Under the pieces are notes generated by a model, which saw nothing but the letters and a program-made list of their open reading frames with translations, was not told the DNA's origin and made no database searches. This document shows, in pieces, positions 1-7,665 of a stretch of 64,000 bases of DNA. The stretch's first letter is position 1; the number at the start of each line of letters is the position of its first letter. Source of the DNA: a virus. The position numbers and the translations under genes were made by a program. The DNA lies in IMG/VR virus record IMGVR_UViG_3300020473_001965, positions 1 to 64,000 of that record; one strand, given 5' to 3'.

Positions 1-380
1 TCGGGACGACGGTCTCGTTTCCGATTCCGCCAGAGAGACTTCTATCACCGACAGTTAGATTCTGGAGGATCTTAATGAAAACTCCTTCCCAAGACTTTTT
101 CTTGGTAGTTGCCCTTATCCCGTTTCCACGATGAACCTACAAATCCGTGGATACTCTCAGCAGCATTCCCTCAGTGGTATGAGGACTCATGCATCGAATT
201 GCTGGACGATTCTCAGAGGTACCACCCTCCTTAACTCATCCCCTCTCTTAGTTGGGCGGCATAGTGAAAGAACACCACTTTCCCAAACGAGGTTTTCTCT
301 ACCGCGTGGCTTACACCATTGCGCTTAGGGGTCGGTAATACCACCTAAGTTTATAGACCCGAGAACTGGGGTCTTTTTAT
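1..380 (+). ncRNA. Structured non-coding RNA, 3' portion, family unassigned
   Basis: No convincing protein gene lies here. The + strand folds into many local hairpins: CCAAGA/TCTTGG near 100, CCACG/CGTGG near 130-155, CAGCA/TGCTG enclosing CCTCA/TGAGG near 160-210, and CTTAGG/CCTAAG with an inner GGT/ACC near 325-350. A terminator stem plus T-run follows at once, so the strand is +. The RNA runs off the left edge, so its length is unknown. It lacks the conserved RNase P, 6S and tmRNA blocks I know. Large ornate phage RNAs such as GOLLD or ROOL are possible, but I cannot match them by eye. Confidence 0.5.
355..380 (+). terminator. Intrinsic terminator of the left-edge RNA
   Basis: Six-base-pair stem AGACCC/GGGTCT with an 8-nt loop, followed by TTTTTAT on the + strand. 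The opposite strand has no T-run, which fixes the direction. Confidence 0.75.
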
Positions 381-458
381 AATGTTAAAGAACGTAATAG
401 AAAAGATTATACATAGATAATTTTTCTTGTACACATTTTTTTAATAAATTATGTGCTA

Positions 459-674
459 TTACTTCTTCTGAACAAACGCGTAGAGTTTTTCAGCCTCAAT
501 AATGATATCTTCAGACGTAAACGGATCTATTGGCTTGCGCGCATAGTGCCGATCATTATCTGCAAGAAAGTGCTCATTAGATTCAAGTCGGCTGACTCTC
601 TCACTGACGATACCCATCGCCATTCCCAGCAGTTCTGTTCGGAGCTGGTACCCGCTTTTGTTACTATCACTCAT
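459..674 (-). CDS. Small conserved phage-type protein of unknown function
   Basis: 71 aa, cytoplasmic, no signal or membrane segment. The N-terminal SGYQLRTELLGMA block and C-terminal EDIIIEAEKLYAFV block resemble a small protein family I associate with T4-like marine phages, whose function is not known. An AGGAG-type ribosome site precedes the ATG. It is the last minus-strand gene before the left-edge RNA; the two converge. The AT-rich 83-nt gap upstream probably holds its promoter. Confidence 0.7.
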   Translation of the reverse strand: MSDSNKSGYQLRTELLGMAMGIVSERVSRLESNEHFLADNDRHYARKPIDPFTSEDIIIEAEKLYAFVQKK

Positions 675-757
675 TTTTTCTCCTTTGTGTGTGTGTTATG
701 AGTATTGAGCATACGCTCTATTAATACTAAACAAAAGAAATGTCTTGTATAATAAGT

Positions 758-1543
758 TTATATTTTTAAACAAAGACACTGGATCGACCCACCAGATTTT
801 AGAAATTCTCCTACATCAACTGGTCTTGTTTTTATTCCATGGTTATTTTTTAGAACTTTTTCTACTTCTGAGTGTCTAGATGGTATCAATAGCGTCTCAT
901 TAACCAGCATAGAGTTACACATAAACAACCTGGCATCTGCTTCACTTATAGGAATTAAATTAATTACTTCGGACAGTTTTTCTATTTCTCCGGATTTGAA
1001 AGCATCAGGAAAATATATTGCATGAGTATCTGAAACCTTGCAAAAACACGTGTCTAGATGATAATATCTAGGGTCTACTAATTCTAAACTAATAAGTTGC
1101 AACCCTAAGGCGCCCGCAGTGATCTCTAGAGATAAAAGATCAGATCTATAACCATAACCACCAATTAGCGTGTTAGAGTGTATCAGAGAATCACCACAAC
1201 CTTCGAATGATAATCCTGGAACTATATCGACAACAGAGAACCCCTCGTTGATAAACCACTTTCTAAAATGGGTCGATTCTCCCTTTCTTTCATCATGTTT
1301 CATAGAAGAAATGACAAAAGTCTTTCCAGAAACGATGCCAGCATTGGCAGTAAAAACCATATCTGGTAAACCGGACTGCGGAGAAATTGTTTTTACAACA
1401 CCACCAGATTCCTGTATTGCTTTGACAAGACCCAACCACTGATCTTGTGACAATCTGTTGTCTACTGGATCTCCTGTCATCCATGGATTGATAGAATAAT
1501 CAATTTTAAAGTGATCCGGTGGGCATAAAAGAAAAGTATCCAT
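758..1543 (-). CDS. Amidinohydrolase / dimethylargininase-like pentein protein
   Basis: 261 aa. Pentein (guanidino-group-modifying) fold: PDMVFTANAG near residue 60 carries substrate-binding residues, FEGCGD near 113, HLDTCF near 162 gives the catalytic His, and GGSIQCLCL at the C-terminus gives the nucleophilic Cys. These match dimethylargininases and related arginine-deiminase-like enzymes, which hydrolyse or transfer amidino groups; the exact substrate cannot be read off. It follows a lipoprotein operon with a short AT-rich gap. An enzyme of this kind in a phage could alter arginine or polyamine pools; that role is inference. Confidence 0.75.
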   Translation of the reverse strand: MDTFLLCPPDHFKIDYSINPWMTGDPVDNRLSQDQWLGLVKAIQESGGVVKTISPQSGLPDMVFTANAGIVSGKTFVISSMKHDERKGESTHFRKWFINEGFSVVDIVPGLSFEGCGDSLIHSNTLIGGYGYRSDLLSLEITAGALGLQLISLELVDPRYYHLDTCFCKVSDTHAIYFPDAFKSGEIEKLSEVINLIPISEADARLFMCNSMLVNETLLIPSRHSEVEKVLKNNHGIKTRPVDVGEFLKSGGSIQCLCLKI

Positions 1544-1569
1544 ATTATTAAATATGGAAAATTATATTA

Positions 1570-2571
1570 TCATTCAATAGATTGAATAAGACCTGCGCTG
1601 ATCCAGTCTTCTAGACCGTCCTGCCAAACTAAGGAGCCGTCCGAAGACAATCCTGTTAGTGACATAATAGCAGCTGTTCCTAGCGTAACTATGACAGGTC
1701 TCAATTCTGAATCTGAAAATGTCTGAGTTGGATTTTCACAACTCATTTCACAAATAGAATTAGTAGGATTTTCAAAATCACAATGGTCTGAATCTACAAT
1801 CTTCACAATTTGATAATCGGTCATCATTCTAAACAGGTCTAATCCATTATTTTCACCATTGCATGTTGACGGTTCACCCATGATAAAAAACGCCGGAGAA
1901 GATACGTGGTCTGCATAAGCCCGGCCAATAAAATCATCTACACCAGGAACGTCCTCTGTGTCTGTTGTATCTAATCCTAAAACACCGATAGCATTGCTGT
2001 CTTCGGCCGCGGCAATAATTGCCGCCAGTCCACCCGCAGAATGCCCAGCATATACTACGTTTTCACTGCCATGTATCATAGCTAGCTCAATCATATTCTG
2101 GCCGTTCATTTCGTGATCAACACCAAAAAATACGTTGTAATGACATAATGTAGGAAGTAAAACTTCAACACCCCATGATGCTAGGTGTTCTGCCCAGCCT
2201 GTCATAACTCCAGAGCCCCGGGCGAAACCATGTCCTAGAACAACAACCGGTGGATCATCAACATCAGGTGTATGTATTTCATATTCCATGCTAGAACAGT
2301 TTGTTACAGTAGCTGTTCTTATTTCTTTTGTTGAATAATAACCGCCAGATTGAGAAAAATCGGTAACAGGCTGATCAGTATCTTCAGTAGATTCAGGGCT
2401 GGCCGAATCTTCACTTTCAACAACAGTTTCTTCTTCTTCGGGAATAGAAGTTTCTTCATTTTCTTCCGTAGTATCAGAAAATATATCACCTTGTACCTTT
2501 TCTGAATCGTGAGTTATTCCAACTTCGCAAGCTGTTATCACAGCAAGCAGCAATACAATACTGGGTTTCAT
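1570..2571 (-). CDS. Lipoprotein alpha/beta hydrolase (chlorophyllase/cutinase-like)
   Basis: 333 aa. The start was chosen at the ATG behind GGAGATATTTGAA, giving a short signal peptide with lipobox AVITAC. A long acidic, Thr/Ser-rich linker follows to about residue 95. The hydrolase domain has an oxyanion-type GHGFARG near 115 and nucleophile elbow GHSAGG near 180, with late Asp and His (DSDHCDFE). It resembles chlorophyllase/PET-hydrolase-like esterases with the G-H-S-x-G motif. Probably tethered to a membrane and acting on esters outside the cytoplasm. First of a block of lipoprotein genes on this strand. Confidence 0.75.
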   Translation of the reverse strand: MKPSIVLLLAVITACEVGITHDSEKVQGDIFSDTTEENEETSIPEEEETVVESEDSASPESTEDTDQPVTDFSQSGGYYSTKEIRTATVTNCSSMEYEIHTPDVDDPPVVVLGHGFARGSGVMTGWAEHLASWGVEVLLPTLCHYNVFFGVDHEMNGQNMIELAMIHGSENVVYAGHSAGGLAAIIAAAEDSNAIGVLGLDTTDTEDVPGVDDFIGRAYADHVSSPAFFIMGEPSTCNGENNGLDLFRMMTDYQIVKIVDSDHCDFENPTNSICEMSCENPTQTFSDSELRPVIVTLGTAAIMSLTGLSSDGSLVWQDGLEDWISAGLIQSIE

Positions 2572-2572
2572 T

Positions 2573-3088
2573 TCAAATATCTCCAACTGCTGATAAAACT
2601 ACAGGACAAGGGAAATTAAGCGCCATCTCAATCAATACACATCCTGCGCCCTGACAAGACTTAATAGTTACATCGAAATCCAGATCCATTTCTTCTTCTG
2701 AAACGATCGTACCCCGCATAACACTCTTGATCTTTAGCGTTGCGCTACCTCCCAACGCCGTATCTTCAATGTGCGTTTCATCGCAGACAAAAATACCACC
2801 ATTTCCGATCTCACAACTTGTGTCATCGGTGTTGAACTGTGAAAGACTTCCATCTTTTACTGTGAATTTAGAAGGTACCATTTCGGTAACGTCTTGATAC
2901 GCATTCACACCGCAATTATCGCTAACTGACCTTGGGTTAGAAACAGACCATTGCCCGTCTATGGGCACCAGCTCATTTTCGTATGTAGAAGAGTTAAGAA
3001 GATTTTCATAATCTCCTGTGTCACCCAGCGGATTCTTGGCTGGGGCGCAGGCAAATAGTGTCACTAAAAGAAATAAGGGATTTATCAT
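2573..3088 (-). CDS. Lipoprotein of unknown function
   Basis: 171 aa with a 14-residue hydrophobic start and lipobox LFAC. The mature protein begins APAKNPLGDTGDYE, a DTG-rich linker shared with neighbouring lipoproteins. Six or more Cys in the mature part suggest disulfides in an oxidising compartment. Its TAA/ATG overlaps the upstream gene by 1 nt, and the downstream hydrolase starts 2 nt past its end, so the three are one operon. Confidence 0.7.
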   Translation of the reverse strand: MINPLFLLVTLFACAPAKNPLGDTGDYENLLNSSTYENELVPIDGQWSVSNPRSVSDNCGVNAYQDVTEMVPSKFTVKDGSLSQFNTDDTSCEIGNGGIFVCDETHIEDTALGGSATLKIKSVMRGTIVSEEEMDLDFDVTIKSCQGAGCVLIEMALNFPCPVVLSAVGDI

Positions 3089-4011
3089 TATTCTATAACC
3101 TCGCTAGCATCAAGTGCAGCCAAAACACCATCGATCGTCCAGAAAGCAGTGTATATTTCAGCATCAGCGACCCAAGACATGCCGCATTCAATCCACCATC
3201 TATTGTTCCATGACTTAGTACGGATGGTTTGATAAGAAAGTGTAACTGTGGTGTCTTGGCCAAATGAATTGTCTATCCAGTCACCAAAAAAGAAACCATT
3301 TAGAAGATCTTCTGCATCAGTATCGTAATAATAACGGAGGTCTTCGATGAAATCAGGAGTAATCTCTATCATCAGTTCTCCAAGAACAAAATAATCGTCC
3401 TTGTGGTCTTCAGTTGTCTCAATGGCAACCAAAGAGTAGGGAAGGTCTAGCGTAAGATGTGCAACCATCGCGATGACAACCGCTCTGGTACGTGAGGCTT
3501 CTTCGTGGTCTGCCAGATAATAATAGTGGTCCCACGCGTAAGAGGGTTCACCCCCAAGCAGCGCTTGCTCTAAATTCGCCAAATACCTTGATGCAAAGTC
3601 TACGACAATTCTTTTTGCCCAGTCCTGATCTTCGATCTCGCCACGTTCAATCGCTTGAATAATACGATTTGTTATATGACGATAAGTTGTTGGAAACATA
3701 CCCCACGGATCATTACAATACTCGAATAAGCTCGCAATCTCATCGATTTTTTCGTAAATGTCATAGATGTCTTCAGATTCAGTTGTTTTTGTAAGGCCTA
3801 CAATTCTATTGGCAGAAGAAGATGAAATTAGGTCGTTGTTGCACAGAGTATCATCATATAAAAGATCACCACCCGCCTCTTGATAGTTTGTTGGGTCTAC
3901 TTCTATTTCTCTATTTTCGATGTATTCGACACTACCTGAATCTCCTGATTCTGGAACGGCACAACCCACAATAATTGCGCTAAAACATAAATAAACAGCT
4001 CTTTTTAACAT
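3088..4011 (-). CDS. Lipoprotein of unknown function
   Basis: 307 aa. Signal peptide with lipobox IIVGC, then an acidic linker and a mainly helical, Trp/Tyr-rich domain to the end. No catalytic motif recognised. It is followed with 1-nt overlap by a second lipoprotein, so translation is probably coupled. Low-GC codon use matches its neighbours. Confidence 0.7.
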   Translation of the reverse strand: MLKRAVYLCFSAIIVGCAVPESGDSGSVEYIENREIEVDPTNYQEAGGDLLYDDTLCNNDLISSSSANRIVGLTKTTESEDIYDIYEKIDEIASLFEYCNDPWGMFPTTYRHITNRIIQAIERGEIEDQDWAKRIVVDFASRYLANLEQALLGGEPSYAWDHYYYLADHEEASRTRAVVIAMVAHLTLDLPYSLVAIETTEDHKDDYFVLGELMIEITPDFIEDLRYYYDTDAEDLLNGFFFGDWIDNSFGQDTTVTLSYQTIRTKSWNNRWWIECGMSWVADAEIYTAFWTIDGVLAALDASEVIE

Positions 4012-4066
4012 ATTTTAATCCAAAAAAATAGGACACCTGTAACCCGTGCCCTCCTGCGGTTTTCGA

Positions 4067-4186
4067 CTACTCAGCAGCGGAATCGCCGGTATCAACAACT
4101 TCAGCAGTGTCGGCACCGGTGTCTTCATCTTTATCACCACATGCGCTCAAAAATCCGAGTGCAGCAATTGCAAGAAAAAATTTCAT
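4067..4186 (-). CDS. Mini-lipoprotein, 39 aa, DTG repeats
   Basis: ATG at 4186 behind a perfect GGAGGTG. The product is a signal peptide ending LGFLSAC followed by GDKDEDTGADTAEVVDTGD. Almost the whole mature chain is the acidic DTG linker found at the start of larger lipoproteins next door. It may be a stand-alone acidic surface peptide or a remnant of a larger lipoprotein. The strong ribosome site argues that it is expressed. Confidence 0.75.
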   Translation of the reverse strand: MKFFLAIAALGFLSACGDKDEDTGADTAEVVDTGDSAAE

Positions 4187-4262
4187 TATTCACCTCCAAG
4201 GCGAAAATATACTCATAGGTAAATTATTGTATATAGCTAACGAATTTTTTATTCGCTTTTAT

Positions 4263-5183
4263 TTATAAACTACTCACTGTGCCTGATGACCAGTCTATTT
4301 CTGCGAATTCATTTACTGTGTTATCCCCTGTTATCACACGGGTGTCTGTCCATGTTAACATCCCATTGAGATAAATGTTAACAGTGACTTCATTGTCACC
4401 ATAGACATCTGAAGTACTGCCTTGATAGTCATGAACGATCACAGTATATGTTCCGTCTATTTGAGGATCCAAAATATTAATATTTTCTGGTCCAGTCCCT
4501 GAAATATCGTCTAGGTCAAGTGAAGGATCGTCACCTTCGTATCCTGACAGTCCCCAATCCATATCATGTAGCCATTCGATAGACGGAGTACAGTTAGAAT
4601 AATAACAATCTGTAGAAATATTGTTATAAGTTCCGCCTGGCGCTAGTAAGTGAAGATCCATGTCGTCGTTTGGAAACTCCCAAAACATCTCGATCCAAAG
4701 ATTTTCAGCCGGAGTTGAGCTCAGTGTTACTTCACAAGGATCAGAAATGAGACCCAAATCATTAGTAACTACTAACCTTCCTATGTAGTCTCCTGCAAGA
4801 TCGGGTGTAAATGGATATCGATTTGACGATCCAGCTGGCATCAAAGCTGTAGAGCCTTCTGGAATAGAGATTAACTCCCAATTATAGTCTATAATATCAC
4901 CGCCGCCTGGATCGTATGAACTGTTTCCAACCCATGTTGCTGACTCAAAAGGAGGAGATACCGGGTTGGGTGTAGCATCACATAGTGCTATCGGGATTTC
5001 TGGATCTGGGTCTGCATCACCCGTCTCTTCTCTATCGGGAGGAAGCTCTTCAGGTTTGTCACCAGTATCTATCGTTGGCGTAGCTGTGTCTACACCTTCC
5101 GTCATTCCCTCCCCAAGGTTTTTTAAATCATAGTCTGAACAACCCAACAGCAAAAATAAAAATAAAATCGTGTTATTTCTCAT
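4263..5183 (-). CDS. Lipoprotein with PKD-like domain
   Basis: 306 aa. Lipobox FLLLGC, then a DTATPTIDTGDKPEELPPD-type linker, then a PKD/Ig-like beta domain from about residue 85 (YDPGGGDIIDYNWEL) and a C-terminal domain with DDMDLHLLAPGG, a pattern seen in myxobacterial surface lipoproteins. Its first codons overlap the end of the upstream 55-codon gene by 11 nt. Likely surface-exposed; function unknown. The closest relatives are expected in bacteria rather than phages, suggesting capture from the host. Confidence 0.75.
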   Translation of the reverse strand: MRNNTILFLFLLLGCSDYDLKNLGEGMTEGVDTATPTIDTGDKPEELPPDREETGDADPDPEIPIALCDATPNPVSPPFESATWVGNSSYDPGGGDIIDYNWELISIPEGSTALMPAGSSNRYPFTPDLAGDYIGRLVVTNDLGLISDPCEVTLSSTPAENLWIEMFWEFPNDDMDLHLLAPGGTYNNISTDCYYSNCTPSIEWLHDMDWGLSGYEGDDPSLDLDDISGTGPENINILDPQIDGTYTVIVHDYQGSTSDVYGDNEVTVNIYLNGMLTWTDTRVITGDNTVNEFAEIDWSSGTVSSL

Positions 5184-5340
5184 GAGAATTACATATACAG
5201 CTTTCTGTCTTTCTACAGCATTTTATGACAGCCTCAGGCTCCTGCAAGGCTTCAGTGGACTGTGATTCTTTTTGGGTATTGTCATTTTTATGTGCTATTT
5301 CAAGGCTGGCAACAAGTAAAAATGTAAAAATAAATACCAC
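5173..5340 (-). CDS. Small membrane/secreted Cys-rich protein
   Basis: 55 aa from a GTG at 5340 behind GGAGACATA. A hydrophobic N-terminal segment (residues 1-16) is followed by a polar stretch and a Cys-rich tail (IKCCRKTESCICN). It starts 13 nt after the tmRNA 3' end and runs 11 nt into the next lipoprotein gene, so it is probably co-transcribed with both. No known family. Confidence 0.6.
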   Translation of the reverse strand: MVFIFTFLLVASLEIAHKNDNTQKESQSTEALQEPEAVIKCCRKTESCICNSHEK

Positions 5341-5353
5341 TATGTCTCCAAAA

Positions 5354-5720
5354 TGGTGGACCCGGCGGGAGTCGAACCCGCGTCCGCAATAACTTCAAAG
5401 TCGAGTCATTCACAGGTTTGTCTAATTTATTCCCAAATTAGAAAGGTAGCTACAAAATTCCCTTTTCCTATGTAGCCTTGGAAAACCACCTGTTTCCAGG
5501 GTAACCATTCTGATTTTTTATTTTTGCAGGATCTCTACCTGTTATCTTAAGTTGGGTATCAAGGTCTTAAGAAACCCCGTCGAATTAAGCGGCTAAGCGC
5601 TGTTCGTAGTGATAATTGTTGTTGGCAATTAAAGTTTTGAAACCGCGTTTAAGGTCAGCTATTTCGTGCGACCACCTGCACTCTCATTCTCCACTACCCC
5701 GTCGAAGCCGTTTCGGGCCC
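5354..5720 (-). ncRNA. ssrA: tmRNA
   Basis: About 367 nt with encoded CCA. The 5' end GGGCCCGAAACGGCTTCGAC and the 3' end form a 7-bp acceptor stem (GGGCCCG with CGGGTCC, one G-U), and the T-arm GCGGGTTCGACTCCCGC is intact. The tag reading frame at 5626-5585 starts at GCC and encodes ANNNYHYEQRLAA then TAA; the Leu-Ala-Ala end is the usual protease signal. It lies 6 nt downstream of the Hc1-like gene. tmRNA rescues stalled ribosomes with SmpB; no smpB is in the window, so the host protein is presumably used. Confidence 0.95.
5585..5626 (-). other. tmRNA tag-peptide reading frame
   Basis: Thirteen sense codons (ANNNYHYEQRLAA) and TAA inside the tmRNA. The resume codon GCC follows the expected upstream A-rich segment. 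The -LAA end matches the ClpXP/ClpAP degradation signal of bacterial tags. Confidence 0.85.
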
Positions 5721-5726
5721 AAATCT

Positions 5727-5918
5727 CTACTTTTTCTCAGCTGAGATCGTGGAACGAACTAAATTCGCAGCTCTTGTTTTGAGATCACGCAATCCACGTC
5801 GTGCACGAACTCCTGCAGATTTATTTCCACGGGCGTTTTTGTGAACATCTAGTTCAAGACTTTCAACGAGGACCTTGATCTCTTCCCACTGGTTAAGAAT
5901 GTTATCAGTTTCTGACAT
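5727..5918 (-). CDS. Hc1/histone H1-like DNA-binding protein
   Basis: 63 aa, basic C-terminal half. The central KNARGNKSAGVRARRGLRDL matches the K-x-x-GNK-x-AG-x-R-x-R-x-x-L core of the small Hc1/histone-H1-like family. Members bind DNA and compact it; in a phage it could coat phage or host DNA. Good ribosome site (AAAGGAG). A TATAAT at 5950-5955 is a possible promoter for this gene and the tmRNA behind it. Confidence 0.7.
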   Translation of the reverse strand: MSETDNILNQWEEIKVLVESLELDVHKNARGNKSAGVRARRGLRDLKTRAANLVRSTISAEKK

Positions 5919-5980
5919 TTTTTTACTCCTTTAACGTCTAAGTGACATTATTATATATGCACACACAAAAGATTTTATCA

Positions 5981-6229
5981 TTAATTATTGACAATCAGCG
6001 TGCTGCCTTTATTGATCTCTCCATCTGCCACGGCTTTGCAAGCATTAGAAAGATATTTCATATCCTTGATATTTTCAAGCTCCAAAGATAGTAGATAGAC
6101 TAGCTGAACAATTTGTTTTTGCGAGACGCCAAAATTTAAAATCTCTTGTACTATTTCTCGACATCTAGCGCGATCTCTGATGTCCATCTCATCATCTGTT
6201 TCACCGTAAGACGTTAAATCACTCATTTC
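5981..6229 (-). CDS. Unknown small acidic protein
   Basis: 82 aa. Start placed at the ATG overlapping the upstream stop (AATGAGTGA), behind GAGGATAGAA. Mostly helical, with a DDEMDIRDRARC stretch and no membrane segment. Part of an overlapping operon with the zinc-ribbon-like gene and the deformylase. Confidence 0.55.
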   Translation of the reverse strand, partial: EMSDLTSYGETDDEMDIRDRARCREIVQEILNFGVSQKQIVQLVYLLSLELENIKDMKYLSNACKAVADGEINKGSTLIVNN

Positions 6230-6695
6230 TATCCTCAAATACTTCTTCTCTTGTAAAAGATTCAATTTTAACTTTTGTTGATCCCAACATATGAAGAACC
6301 TTACCTGTAACAGTACCTTTGAATTCCTCTTTTGTTAAAATAATGGGCGGGGCCTCTAAATTAGTCTCATAGTAAAACTGAACTTCTTCCCAAACAGGGA
6401 GGTCACATTCATATGTTTCCAAAATCTTTGAAAGATTTGCAGGAAGTGATAGCTTTATATCATTTTTAGTCATGACTGACATCGACGATTCGCGCCCTAC
6501 CACAATCTCAGACTTACAAAGATCATGAATTTTATGAACAACGCCACAATTGTTACAATGGCAGAATTTTTCAATCACTTTGTCTTCATCATCAACAACA
6601 GAAAAAACAACAAACTTATGAAAAAGTGGGTCCTTCATTTTTCTGTATTGAGGCAAAATACAGTGACATTGAATTAAATGTTTAAGTCCTCTCAT
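6219..6695 (-). CDS. Putative zinc-binding protein
   Basis: 158 aa. Residues near 10-13 (CHC) and 44-49 (CHCNNC) with nearby His residues suggest a small zinc site. The rest is alpha/beta with no motif I recognise. Start ATGA overlaps the deformylase stop by 4 nt, so it is translationally coupled. Confidence 0.55.
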   Translation of the reverse strand: MRGLKHLIQCHCILPQYRKMKDPLFHKFVVFSVVDDEDKVIEKFCHCNNCGVVHKIHDLCKSEIVVGRESSMSVMTKNDIKLSLPANLSKILETYECDLPVWEEVQFYYETNLEAPPIILTKEEFKGTVTGKVLHMLGSTKVKIESFTREEVFEDRNE

Positions 6696-7183
6696 AATAA
6701 TCTTCTCATTTTTCTATTTATGGCTCTTCTTTCTTTTCTATTTACTCTCTCTAAAAAAGTAATTCCATCTAGGTGGTCTATTTCATGCTGAACACAAATA
6801 GCTTCTAAGTCTTTGAAGACTCTTGATTCTCGTTCTCCGTTGATGCTTAGATAACTAATTTGAACTGTACTGTACCTTTGAACAGCAACTTCCACACCGG
6901 GAAAGCTTAGGCATCCTTCTTTTTCATAAGACTCTCCTCGGCCTTCTCTGATTACTGGATTAATAAAGCATAAGGGCTCTTCTTGATCTTCTGAGCAGTC
7001 CATCACAAAGATCCTATTCAAATATCCTGCCTGATTTGCCGCTAAACCTACTCCCTTTGATTCGTACATCAAGTCTAACATTTTATCAATTTGAGCAATC
7101 ACCTTGTCGTCAATTTTTTCAACTTCTTTGCAAGGCGATGATAAGGACGGATCTGGGTATTTGAGTATTTTTTCACTTTTCAT
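6692..7183 (-). CDS. def: Peptide deformylase
   Basis: 163 aa, about the length of class I deformylases. All three active-site motifs are present: GVGLAANQ (44-51), EGCLSFPG (89-96; Cys is a metal ligand) and QHEIDHLDG (132-140; two His ligands and the catalytic Glu). It removes the formyl group from new polypeptides. The ATG overlapping the upstream stop (AAATGA) was taken as the start; a longer start 12 codons upstream is possible. Deformylases are known in marine phages, where they may favour turnover or folding of phage-made proteins. Confidence 0.95.
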   Translation of the reverse strand: MKSEKILKYPDPSLSSPCKEVEKIDDKVIAQIDKMLDLMYESKGVGLAANQAGYLNRIFVMDCSEDQEEPLCFINPVIREGRGESYEKEGCLSFPGVEVAVQRYSTVQISYLSINGERESRVFKDLEAICVQHEIDHLDGITFLERVNRKERRAINRKMRRLL

Positions 7184-7665
7184 TTTGAATGTTTGTCCGC
7201 CACAGCCGACGAAGCCCAAGAATCAGGTTTAGTTCTTATAGGGAACCCTGTGCTTTTAGCATAACCGGTGAGTTGTTCAGCGTATTTACCTGTTGCGCCT
7301 TTATCTGGAGAAGTGCTAATGTCTAGGTGTAGTTCTAAATTAGCCTCTGGGCACGTTTCTGATATCATCAAGGTGGTATTTACTGTTTTTGTCACTTCTT
7401 CTAGCATTCTTGTAACAAGCAGCCTAAAAGGGCCCACAGGCACTCTGTCTCTTTTAAGAAAATACCTTCCACCTTGTTGATTTTCTGCACCATGAAGACA
7501 AACCGCAGTTACAAAAACGCATATGTCTTTTGTCATAAAACTATCAGTACCTATAAAAATTCGCCCCTTGTCTTTTGTGTGTGCCCTTAATTCTACTATC
7601 AGGTCATCGATATCGATTGTATTTCCTTTTGGGTCAAACCAAAAATTACTTTTTAACAGGCTCAT
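7180..7665 (-). CDS. RNase H-like protein, YkuK/DUF458 type
   Basis: 161 aa. IFIGTDSFMT near residue 36 is the first acidic strand of an RNase H-like fold, and LELHLDIST and PDSWASSAVADKHSK supply later acidic/basic residues typical of the YkuK family. Members have a likely nuclease fold but uncertain activity. Overlaps the chaperonin-like gene by 20 nt and the deformylase by 4 nt. Confidence 0.65.
   Translation of the reverse strand: MSLLKSNFWFDPKGNTIDIDDLIVELRAHTKDKGRIFIGTDSFMTKDICVFVTAVCLHGAENQQGGRYFLKRDRVPVGPFRLLVTRMLEEVTKTVNTTLMISETCPEANLELHLDISTSPDKGATGKYAEQLTGYAKSTGFPIRTKPDSWASSAVADKHSK

Noticed and set aside
131-328. 65-codon frame inside the left-edge RNA
   Set aside because: No ribosome site, and it covers stems of a terminated RNA.
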